Of a stretch of DNA of 8,804 nucleotides, positions 1 to 6,343 are shown one piece after another. The stretch is taken from contig JASLDF010000070.1 of the NCBI GenBank assembly GCA_030151635.1, positions 1-8,804 on the forward strand, given 5' to 3'. This DNA comes from Bacteroides sp. Its GTDB lineage: Bacteria > Bacteroidota > Bacteroidia > Bacteroidales > Bacteroidaceae. The position numbers and the translations under genes are program-made. Numbering within the stretch: the stretch's first letter is position 1; each line of letters starts with the position of its first letter. The notes under the pieces are model-generated. The model searched no databases and was not told the origin of the DNA. It was given only the letters and a program-made list of their open reading frames with translations.

Positions 1-25
1 ATTGTATTGACTTTGATTGTCTAAG

Positions 26-2482
26 TTAGAATTGGCATCCTATTGTAACACCAAATTGTGCAGGAGCACCTTTTTGCATAAAACCACTACCCATTGATTC
101 AAAATAGAAAGTCGCATAATCTTTTCCTAATAAGTTTTTAGCCCAAAAATCAATATGTCCTCTGCCTTTAATGAAACTAAGTCTGGTATTAACAGTAGAG
201 TAAAACTTCTGGCTAACATCATTGCTTTCTGTCCAATAGATTCTACCTGCTCCAATGTAGTCGGCATTAAATGTAATTCGGTCAACGATTTGATTATTAG
301 CTAACTTGAAGTTTAAGTCAAAACCAGTATTCAGTGTATGTTTAGGAACAAATGGAACATATTTGCCTTTATAATTAATGGTTTCTAGTGTGCCATTATT
401 TTTTTTATTGGTTTCATATTTAGTAAAAGTAGCATAAGTATACCCATATGCAGCTCTAAGACCTAAGTTCTTGTTGACTTTATAATACAGGTTAGCTTCG
501 GCCCCATAACTTCTACTCTTACCAGCATTTACCGTAGTTCTACCCAAGCCACTCTTGGCAAACTTCGCAATTTGTTGGTCTTTTGTATCCATACAGAATA
601 TTGCAAAATCGGCAGTTAGTTGATCATCGAATAGATTCAAGTGACTACCAAGTTCATAATTCCACGTGTATTCTGGTTTGTACACAGTTGTAGCTTCAAT
701 GTCTAATTGTTCGCCTTGATCTAATCTGCCCAAGAGCATATCTTTAATGTTTTGAGGCATTCTATCACCTGCAAACTCCATCGAAGAAATCAATACAGCT
801 TTTTCCATGCCTTTTTTCATCTCGTCTTGAATTAAATCCGAGAACATTTGGATATTATAGCCGCCCGATCGATAACCTTTGCTAGCTGTAATATAGATAG
901 AGTTCTTTTTGTCGAAATCGTATTGAATAGCGAAACGGGGCAATAAATCAATGTGGCTTTTTTTAAGATTGCCATTTAAATCGGGATGATCAGAATGTTC
1001 GTAGATTTTAGAAATTGGACGAGGTCCCATTCCGGTGATATCCATTTGAAAATCGTAATCTATTAAACTATTAGAACGGTATTTAAGTTTGTTTGCCTCG
1101 TAATTAAAACGTAAACCAGCTGTTGCAGATAAGCCTTTAAAGAATAAATCATGAATTGTTGATTGGTGGTATGCAGCAGCACCATATACTGGTGTGTTGT
1201 AGGTTCCGTCAATTAACAATTCATCGGATTTAAGGTTGATTTGGCCATCAAATTTTGTATTAGGTGGAAATCCTGGAATTCTACCTAACATTTGCTCCAT
1301 CATCTTCATTCCTTGTTGGGCACCCATAGTTGACATTTGGTTTAGCATATTGATACCATCTTCATGAAACCAAACGGGACCATCGGTACGTAAACCTTGA
1401 GCAAAGCCAAACAGACCAGTAGTCCACTCCCAACGTCTATTTGGTTTTGATTTAAGCATAATCTCTTCGCTAATTGTATTTAGGTTTTGATTTTGCATAA
1501 TTGTAAAAATATCTGCAGGCGAGAAGTCTTGATCAATGTACATTCTATCACTCAAGTGTTGATAGCCAGTAATTGCCGATATGTCAAAATTATCAGCTTG
1601 ATATTCTATATTAAGTCCCGTATTGTACATGCCACGTCTATATGAACCTAGCATACTCATTGCAGGGTCTTGGTAGATTTGTGATTTTTTGTCGTAGCGA
1701 CCATAAGCATAACCACCTTCGTCAGTATACTCATAGCTCATATTTAAATCTAATTTTAAATTAGATGATGGAATAAACACGCCACGGAATTTACCACCTA
1801 CAGTATTTCCTTTGTCAATTTTCTTGTCCAGATTAACATCTTTGAAGAAACCGCCCGTGTGATTGTAGAATACACCCGTAGAAAATGCGAAGTTATTAGA
1901 AACTCGGTGATAGTGTGTTACAGATGCTTTGTAGCTGTTGTAATTATCCATACCTAGCTTTAAATCAGTTCCTTGATAATTAAAAGGTGATTTGCTATAT
2001 ACTTTAACCAAGCCACCCATTGTGTTACGTCCGTACAGCGTACTTTGTGGACCTCTAAGGATATCAATTCGCTCTACATTCGAAAAATCAAAATCAAATG
2101 CGGACTTGTCTATATAAGGTACATTATCTACATATAATCCTACAGATGGAGTATTAATTCTAGATCCAATACCACGTATATATATAGCAGATGTTAGTTT
2201 TGAACCGTAATCAGGAATAAAGATATTAGGTACTGTTCCAGTTAGGTCTTTAATAGAATTAATCTGCATCGTTTCCATTTGTTTATGAGAAATGATTGAT
2301 ACAGAAGAAGGTAATTCTCTTAAGTTACGGCTCTCTTTTGGAGTAGCAACTACAACGATTTCATTGATGTTGAAATGTTGTAATGTGTCTTTGGGAATTT
2401 CGTTCTTGTTGTCATCAGCAAAAAGAGAAGTTGTAAGCCCAAAGGCTAGAAAAATCAGGAAGTATATTTTTGTTCTAATCAT
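26..2482 (-). CDS. TonB-dependent outer-membrane receptor (plug + beta-barrel, not SusC type)
   Basis: This 818-residue protein is predicted to be a TonB/ExbBD-energised outer-membrane transporter. Residues 1-22 form a Sec signal peptide with a hydrophobic core and likely cleavage after A22. A possible TonB box (EIVVVA) lies at 41-46. The plug domain spans roughly 50-165 and includes the conserved VERIDILRGPQSTLYG run (R143 is the Arg of LRGP). The rest has alternating aromatic/polar beta-strands typical of a 22-strand barrel and ends in phenylalanine, as expected for outer-membrane insertion. It lacks the N-terminal carboxypeptidase-like domain usual in SusC proteins, and no susD-like gene is adjacent, so a siderophore, cobalamin, haem or similar small ligand is more likely than a glycan. 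The ligand cannot be told from the sequence. Two methionine-rich inserts (about 379-398 and 546-582) interrupt the barrel. The ATG at 2482 is supported by the signal peptide directly after it. Confidence 0.93.
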   Translation of the reverse strand: MIRTKIYFLIFLAFGLTTSLFADDNKNEIPKDTLQHFNINEIVVVATPKESRNLRELPSSVSIISHKQMETMQINSIKDLTGTVPNIFIPDYGSKLTSAIYIRGIGSRINTPSVGLYVDNVPYIDKSAFDFDFSNVERIDILRGPQSTLYGRNTMGGLVKVYSKSPFNYQGTDLKLGMDNYNSYKASVTHYHRVSNNFAFSTGVFYNHTGGFFKDVNLDKKIDKGNTVGGKFRGVFIPSSNLKLDLNMSYEYTDEGGYAYGRYDKKSQIYQDPAMSMLGSYRRGMYNTGLNIEYQADNFDISAITGYQHLSDRMYIDQDFSPADIFTIMQNQNLNTISEEIMLKSKPNRRWEWTTGLFGFAQGLRTDGPVWFHEDGINMLNQMSTMGAQQGMKMMEQMLGRIPGFPPNTKFDGQINLKSDELLIDGTYNTPVYGAAAYHQSTIHDLFFKGLSATAGLRFNYEANKLKYRSNSLIDYDFQMDITGMGPRPISKIYEHSDHPDLNGNLKKSHIDLLPRFAIQYDFDKKNSIYITASKGYRSGGYNIQMFSDLIQDEMKKGMEKAVLISSMEFAGDRMPQNIKDMLLGRLDQGEQLDIEATTVYKPEYTWNYELGSHLNLFDDQLTADFAIFCMDTKDQQIAKFAKSGLGRTTVNAGKSRSYGAEANLYYKVNKNLGLRAAYGYTYATFTKYETNKKNNGTLETINYKGKYVPFVPKHTLNTGFDLNFKLANNQIVDRITFNADYIGAGRIYWTESNDVSQKFYSTVNTRLSFIKGRGHIDFWAKNLLGKDYATFYFESMGSGFMQKGAPAQFGVTIGCQF

Positions 2483-2501
2483 GTTTTATAAATTTACAAC
2501 A

Positions 2502-2532
2502 CAAAGTAACAGCTTTATGCATTCAATATCAA
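2502..2532 (-). promoter_or_regulatory. Candidate Bacteroidota-type promoter of the TonB receptor gene
   Basis: Read on the minus strand, TTACTTTG (2502-2509) matches the -7 consensus TAnnTTTG at all but one position. A TTG (2530-2532) lies 20 nt upstream, at about the right place for a -33 element. Transcription would start near 2496, giving a short A/T-rich leader of about a dozen bases before the ATG at 2482. The site is downstream of the permease terminator, as expected for an independent unit. Assignment is by motif only. Confidence 0.4.
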
Positions 2533-2596
2533 TCCTAATATGTTATGATTTTTTACTGAAAACTTCCGGTAAATTGCGTTTTCAAGCCTTATATGT

Positions 2597-2633
2597 AAAA
2601 AACGAGGCCTTATGATGAAGAAAAGCCTCGTTT
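2597..2633 (-). terminator. Rho-independent terminator of the NCS2 permease gene
   Basis: On the minus strand the sequence reads AAACGAGGC, a 16-nt loop, then GCCTCGTTT, followed by more T to make a run of six. The stem is nine perfect pairs (2600-2608 with 2625-2633). It begins 27 nt past the permease stop codon. In the plus direction the hairpin is not followed by a continuous T run, so it should act mainly on the minus strand. It separates permease transcription from the receptor gene. Confidence 0.87.
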
Positions 2634-2659
2634 AGTTTAATACTCAATAAAGAGATATT

Positions 2660-3937
2660 CTATTTAATGTCCTTTGGTTTTCGGTTTACGAGATGCTCTA
2701 AAATAAGTACAAACACTACGCCCATAACGAATCCATTACCTAAAATAGGTCGGATTAAAGCAGGAATAGATTCTTTAACTTCCTCGGGTAAAAAAGAGAT
2801 AAGAAGTGCAATCATTAAAGGTACACCGATAACAATGCCGTCGTTAAAATCCTTAACCAATTTATCAAATGAAATAGTTTGAAGTGCTGCGGCTAATTGA
2901 GACCCCATAAGGTAGAACATGATGCCACCCATTACTAGGTGGGGAAGTCCTTCAAATAATGAAATCATACTAGGAAGGAATGCACATGCTACCATTAACA
3001 CCCCAGCAGGCAGTAAAGCATATCGAGATGCACAACCTGTTGCATTTATTAATCCAAGGCTCATAGAATAGTCAACAGGTCCCATAACGCCCATTAATCC
3101 ACTGGATGCATTTAATAGGCCTGTAATGCCAACACCTCTGTCATTTCTTTGAGCCATATTATCTGCTTTTAGAACTTGCCCAACAGATTGGATGGATCCT
3201 ATTTCATTAATTAATAAAGCAATATAGCAAAATACAAAGGAAAGGATAACGCCAAAATTAAATTCAAATGGGAAATTCAAAAATGGAGTGGTTATTTCCC
3301 CTTGTTCTGTGTGCATAATATTTTCAGGAAATCCAAAATTGGCAAAGTAAACCAATGAACCCACAACGAGTCCGAGGATAACAACAGTCGAGTTCCATAC
3401 TCCTTTTAGTAACCGATTTGCAATGGTCATGATTAAAACCATAGTTAGTGCAAAAAGCAAAGAGAACAAAGGACTGTCGTTACTAAAGATGAGGTTTAAA
3501 ATAACGGGTGCTAAAGTAAAGGCGATAAGAGCCATAATCACAACCACAATTCTGGGGGTAAAGACAGCTTGAAGCAGATGTAGTAATCTACTAACATACA
3601 TAATAAATATAAATAGCCCCCCAATAAAAACAGCTGTGTATATTTCACCAATGCTATTTGAACCTGAAGCCACAATACCAATTAATAACACTGTGGCAGG
3701 TCCCATAACAATTGGAAGACGGTGTCCAAAAAGTAGTTGTATAATTAGCCCACCCCCCACAACAGCCAATAATTTTTGGATATAGAATGTTTGGTCTGCA
3801 CCTGTAAAGCCGTGCACAGTTGATACGATTGCACCCAATATGAGTACCATTGGAATACTCACAATAAACCATTGCAATCCATACATAATAAGGGGGAATG
3901 CAGGTAATTTCTCATCTAACTGATATTTAAACTTCAT
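2660..3937 (-). CDS. NCS2-family (nucleobase/ascorbate) permease, atypical substrate site
   Basis: This 425-residue inner-membrane protein is highly hydrophobic with about 14 membrane segments, the usual size and topology for NCS2/SLC23 proton symporters such as UraA and XanQ. Family marks are the GLQ start of TM1 (20-22), GPAT in TM3 (79-82), a glutamate in TM8 (INEIGS, E245, matching UraA E241/XanQ E272) and the TM10 tail ending TGCASR. Several substrate-site positions differ from characterised members: the TM1 His of the QH pair is W23, the XanQ D304 position is T272, and the TM10 Gln/Glu-Asn pair is M292-S293. Uracil or xanthine should therefore not be assumed. I chose the ATG at 3937. 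A longer reading from a TTG at 3985 would add 16 residues, but that TTG lies inside a perfect -7 promoter box. The gene is followed by its own terminator and is divergent from the ybaK-like gene. Confidence 0.9.
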   Translation of the reverse strand: MKFKYQLDEKLPAFPLIMYGLQWFIVSIPMVLILGAIVSTVHGFTGADQTFYIQKLLAVVGGGLIIQLLFGHRLPIVMGPATVLLIGIVASGSNSIGEIYTAVFIGGLFIFIMYVSRLLHLLQAVFTPRIVVVIMALIAFTLAPVILNLIFSNDSPLFSLLFALTMVLIMTIANRLLKGVWNSTVVILGLVVGSLVYFANFGFPENIMHTEQGEITTPFLNFPFEFNFGVILSFVFCYIALLINEIGSIQSVGQVLKADNMAQRNDRGVGITGLLNASSGLMGVMGPVDYSMSLGLINATGCASRYALLPAGVLMVACAFLPSMISLFEGLPHLVMGGIMFYLMGSQLAAALQTISFDKLVKDFNDGIVIGVPLMIALLISFLPEEVKESIPALIRPILGNGFVMGVVFVLILEHLVNRKPKDIK

Positions 3938-4110
3938 AGAAATAGATTTTAATATTTTTGGATTAAGAAATGAACGATACGTCAAAAGTATTGCTAAACT
4001 TCATTATAAAACTAAATTCACCCTTTTAGTCTTTAAAATAATGTATAATTAATGCATAAATGATATAATTTTTCGTTTTCTTTAGTAATTGTATAACAAA
4101 GATTAAATTG
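3938..4110. other. Divergent intergenic region between the permease and ybaK-like genes
   Basis: This 173-bp, very A/T-rich stretch holds the minus-strand -7 box at 3983-3990. On the plus strand the only candidate box for the ybaK-like gene is TAATTTTT at 4066-4073, one mismatch from TAnnTTTG and with no convincing -33 TTG, so it is weak. No terminator hairpin, small ORF with a credible start or RNA gene was seen. Confidence 0.5.
3983..3990 (-). promoter_or_regulatory. -7 promoter element of the NCS2 permease gene
   Basis: On the minus strand this is TACTTTTG, a perfect match to the Bacteroidota TAnnTTTG element. It lies 45 nt upstream of the ATG at 3937, giving a leader of roughly 40 nt. 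No TTG is seen at the expected -33 distance; the best available is a weak TTAG about 21 nt upstream. The box covers the alternative TTG start at 3985, which therefore would not be in the mRNA if this promoter is used. Confidence 0.55.
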
Positions 4111-4599
4111 ATGAAGATTAATAAGACCAATGTAGCTAGATTGTTGGATAAAGCAAAAATTTCATATGAACTTATTGCTTATGAAGTTGATGAAGATGAT
4201 TTAAGTGCTACACATGTTGCAGAAGGTTTGGGAGAAGATCCCAATCAGGTATTTAAAACGTTGGTATTAGTAGGAGATAAAAATGGTCTTTTCGTATGTG
4301 TTATACCTGGAGCAGAACAAGTTGATTTGAAATTGGCAGCAAAGGTTTCCGGGAATAAGAAATGTGAAATGTTGCACCTAAAAGATTTGTTAAGCACAGT
4401 AGGCTACATACGTGGTGCTTGTTCACCCATTGGAATGAAAAAAGAGTTTCCAACTTTTATTGATGAGCATTGCTTGGAATTTGAATACATATATGTGAGT
4501 GCAGGGAAAAGAGGTTTGCAAGTAAAAATAGCTCCGAAGGACTTGGTTGAGTTCTCAAAAGCGAAAACTTGTTTACTTTTTAATAGCGAAACGCTATAA
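4111..4599 (+). CDS. ybaK: YbaK/EbsC-family Cys-tRNA(Pro)/Cys-tRNA(Cys) deacylase
   Basis: This small cytosolic protein of 162 residues is a free-standing YbaK-type trans-editing enzyme. It hydrolyses cysteine wrongly attached to tRNA(Pro) by prolyl-tRNA synthetase. The whole protein is one YbaK/ProX domain of normal length. Key marks are the conserved lysine in QVFKTLVL (K49, the family's essential Lys), the VIPG segment that follows, and the signature GYIRGACSPIGMKK. The ACSPIG form fits the YbaK/EbsC branch rather than ProX or the INS domain of ProRS; cysteine specificity is inferred from this. Translation could formally start at a TTG at 4108, but the ATG directly after it is the better choice. 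The next gene on this strand begins 65 bp downstream and has its own -7 box. No promoter of quality is visible in front. The last codons form a hairpin described separately. Confidence 0.92.
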   Translation: MKINKTNVARLLDKAKISYELIAYEVDEDDLSATHVAEGLGEDPNQVFKTLVLVGDKNGLFVCVIPGAEQVDLKLAAKVSGNKKCEMLHLKDLLSTVGYIRGACSPIGMKKEFPTFIDEHCLEFEYIYVSAGKRGLQVKIAPKDLVEFSKAKTCLLFNSETL

Positions 4600-4602
4600 A
4601 AA
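4578..4602 (+). repeat. Imperfect hairpin across the ybaK stop codon
   Basis: ATAGCG (4583-4588), an AAA loop, then CGCTAT (4592-4597) form a perfect six-pair stem. After one A/A mismatch it continues with TTTT (4578-4581) against AAAA (4599-4602). It covers the stop codon of the ybaK-like gene and ends three bases before the -7 box of the next gene. No T run follows on the plus strand, so it is not a standard terminator. It could be an operator, an mRNA 3'-end stabiliser or chance. Confidence 0.35.
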
Positions 4603-4605
4603 CTG

Positions 4606-4613
4606 TATATTTG
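4606..4613 (+). promoter_or_regulatory. -7 promoter element of the POT transporter gene
   Basis: TATATTTG is a perfect match to the Bacteroidota TAnnTTTG element, starting seven bases after the ybaK-like stop codon. Predicted transcription starts near 4620, leaving an A/T-rich leader of about 45 nt before the ATG at 4665. No clear TTG is present at the -33 distance. The site implies that the transporter is transcribed independently of ybaK. Confidence 0.55.
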
Positions 4614-4664
4614 TAACTTCGAAAAAATGGAAATTAATTAATACTAATCTATAAAAAATATTTT

Positions 4665-6221
4665 ATGTTTAAAAACCATCCGAAAGGATTACTAGCCGCA
4701 GCTTTGGCCAACATGGGGGAACGATTTGGTTTCTACGTGATGATGGCTTTATTGACCTTGTTTTTGACCACTAAGTTTGGTCTAGATGAAACAAGTGCAG
4801 GGGTTATTTACTCTACATTTTATCTTTTAATTTACGTACTAGCTCTTGTTGGTGGTATCATTGCAGATAAAACGAAAAAGTATAAAGCAACCATCATGAG
4901 TGGTATCATTTTGATGGCACTGGGTTATGCAATTATTGCTATTCCTACTGAAACACCCGTTCCAGATAACAAACAAATGTTGTTATTAGGATTTTCATGT
5001 TTTGGTTTATTCGTTATTGCGTTTGGTAATGGACTTTTCAAAGGTAACCTTCAAGCATTGGTAGGTCAAATGTATGACGATAAAAAATATGCTCCTTACC
5101 GTGATGCAGGTTTCAATATCTTCTACATGTTTATTAATATTGGTTCAATTTTTGCTCCAGTATTAGCTGTAGGTATTCGTAACTGGTGGGTTTCTACTAA
5201 TGGTTTTGCATACGAATCTTCTTTGCCTGATTTATGTCATGCTTTCTTAAAAGGTACAATTACCCCTGAAGGATCAAGTCGTTTGACAGGCTTTATGGCA
5301 GATATGAACTATACTGGTGATGTAACTAGCTTTGTAAATGAGTATCTAAATGTATTTACAACAGGTTTTCACTATGCATTTGCAATTGCAATTGTTGCGA
5401 TGGCTATCTCAATGATTATCTATTTGGTAAATAAAAATGGTTTCCCTGATCCAGCTCTTAAATCTGCAGGTGATAAAGTGAAAGCCGATGTTCCTCAAAT
5501 GAGTATTCAAGAGGTTCGTCAACGTGTTTACGCTTTACTTGCTGTTTTCGCTGTTGTTATTTTCTTCTGGTTCTCATTCCACCAAAACGGTTTGACTCTA
5601 ACATTCTTTGCAAAAGACTATACAGACTTAAGTGCAATTAACATTGATCTTGGATTTACTAAACTTGTTGGTGCAGAATTGTTCCAATCTGTAAACCCAT
5701 TCTTTGTAGTGTTCTTAACGCCAATTGTTATGGCTGTATTTGCATCTATGCGTGCGAAAGGTAAAGAACCTTCAACACCTAAGAAAATTGCAATTGGTAT
5801 GGGAATCGCGGCTACTGCTTATGTAGTTATGTCTATTGGTTCTATGGGTCTTCCATTGAAATCTGAAGTAGAAGCTATGGGTGGTTTATCAGATGCTCAA
5901 CGTGTTACACCATGGTTACTATTTGGTACTTATGCTATTCTTACTCTAGCAGAGTTGTTCATTTCTCCATTGGGTATTTCATTTGTATCAAAAGTTGCTC
6001 CTCCACAATACCAAGGTATTATGCAAGGTCTATGGTTATGTGCAACAGGTATTGGTAACCAATTGTTATTTATCGGTGCAATCTTCTACAAGAGCATTCC
6101 ATTGTCGTACACATGGTTGATTTTCGTAGTTGCTTGTTTAATCTCAATGACAATTATGTTGGGAATGTTAAAATGGTTAGAACGAGTTTCGGGTGAAGCT
6201 AAACCAAAAGTAAAAGCTTAA
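4665..6221 (+). CDS. POT/PTR-family proton-dependent transporter (peptide MFS), divergent
   Basis: This 518-residue inner-membrane protein belongs to the proton-dependent oligopeptide transporter branch of the MFS. Family marks are ERFGFY in TM1 (E19, R20), K126 in TM4 (LFKGN, matching PepTSt K126), the PTR signature FYMFINIGS (153-161), FWFSFHQNGLTLTFFA in TM7, and the TM10 glutamate in LAELFISPLG (E430, matching PepTSt E400). I count 12 membrane segments. Differences from characterised bacterial POTs: the first Glu of the ExxER motif is N16; the PepTSt R33 position is M27; a polar insert of about 57 residues (176-232) lies in the periplasmic loop between TM5 and TM6; and the 32-residue TM6-TM7 linker (256-287) has no room for the usual HA/HB helices. 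Di/tripeptide import is the default guess, but substrate and coupling may differ. Arginine codons are mostly CGT, suggesting strong expression. It has its own -7 box and terminator. Confidence 0.9.
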   Translation: MFKNHPKGLLAAALANMGERFGFYVMMALLTLFLTTKFGLDETSAGVIYSTFYLLIYVLALVGGIIADKTKKYKATIMSGIILMALGYAIIAIPTETPVPDNKQMLLLGFSCFGLFVIAFGNGLFKGNLQALVGQMYDDKKYAPYRDAGFNIFYMFINIGSIFAPVLAVGIRNWWVSTNGFAYESSLPDLCHAFLKGTITPEGSSRLTGFMADMNYTGDVTSFVNEYLNVFTTGFHYAFAIAIVAMAISMIIYLVNKNGFPDPALKSAGDKVKADVPQMSIQEVRQRVYALLAVFAVVIFFWFSFHQNGLTLTFFAKDYTDLSAINIDLGFTKLVGAELFQSVNPFFVVFLTPIVMAVFASMRAKGKEPSTPKKIAIGMGIAATAYVVMSIGSMGLPLKSEVEAMGGLSDAQRVTPWLLFGTYAILTLAELFISPLGISFVSKVAPPQYQGIMQGLWLCATGIGNQLLFIGAIFYKSIPLSYTWLIFVVACLISMTIMLGMLKWLERVSGEAKPKVKA

Positions 6222-6241
6222 TCTCTACATAAACAATATAG

Positions 6242-6275
6242 AAAAGCGGTACATGTAGTATGTATCGCTTTTTTT
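6242..6275 (+). terminator. Rho-independent terminator of the POT transporter gene
   Basis: Arms 6242-6254 and 6260-6272 form 13 consecutive pairs (one G-U) around a five-base loop (GTAGT). The stem base runs into seven T in a row (6269-6275). It starts 20 nt after the transporter stop codon, so the POT gene ends its own transcript and the GH97 gene should depend on a separate promoter. The A run at the 5' foot means the hairpin can also form on the other strand, but no minus-strand gene ends here. Confidence 0.92.
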
Positions 6276-6287
6276 ATGTAAAATGCA

Positions 6288-6306
6288 ATTGAGAATAGTA
6301 CTCAAT
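6288..6306. promoter_or_regulatory. Inverted repeat over the -33 region of the GH97 promoter
   Basis: ATTGAG (6288-6293) and CTCAAT (6301-6306) are perfect inverted copies separated by seven bases. The left arm contains the TTG proposed as the -33 element and the right arm fills the spacer before the -7 box. This is a sensible place for a dimeric regulator to bind, but six-base arms in A/T-rich DNA can arise by chance. Confidence 0.3.
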
Positions 6307-6318
6307 ATCTTATCTTTA
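6289..6318 (+). promoter_or_regulatory. Candidate promoter of the GH97-S9 peptidase unit
   Basis: TTG (6289-6291) and TATCTTTA (6311-6318, one mismatch from TAnnTTTG) are 19 nt apart, the spacing expected for a Bacteroidota housekeeping promoter. It lies between the POT terminator and the GH97 start at 6344, with a predicted leader of about 20 nt. Confidence 0.5.
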
Positions 6319-6343
6319 GAAGAACCTTTCTAAATCATACATA

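Noticed and set aside
26..2482. SusC-like glycan importer of a polysaccharide utilisation locus
   Set aside because: The receptor lacks the N-terminal carboxypeptidase-like domain and no SusD gene or sensor/regulator is adjacent. The GH97 gene is far away on the other strand behind separate promoters and terminators.
2292..2615. Plus-strand open frame of 107 codons antisense to the 5' end of the receptor gene
   Set aside because: It overlaps the receptor's signal peptide and plug on the other strand, runs through the permease terminator region and shows no recognisable domain. It is a shadow of the real gene.
2597..2633. Inverted repeat considered as a CRISPR-type or mobile-element repeat
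   Set aside because: It occurs once in the window, lies just past a stop codon and is followed by a T run, so a terminator explains it fully.
3654..3872. Second minus-strand frame inside the permease gene
   Set aside because: It is fully contained in the permease gene in another frame, and its Cys/Asn/Tyr-rich translation is typical of out-of-frame reading.
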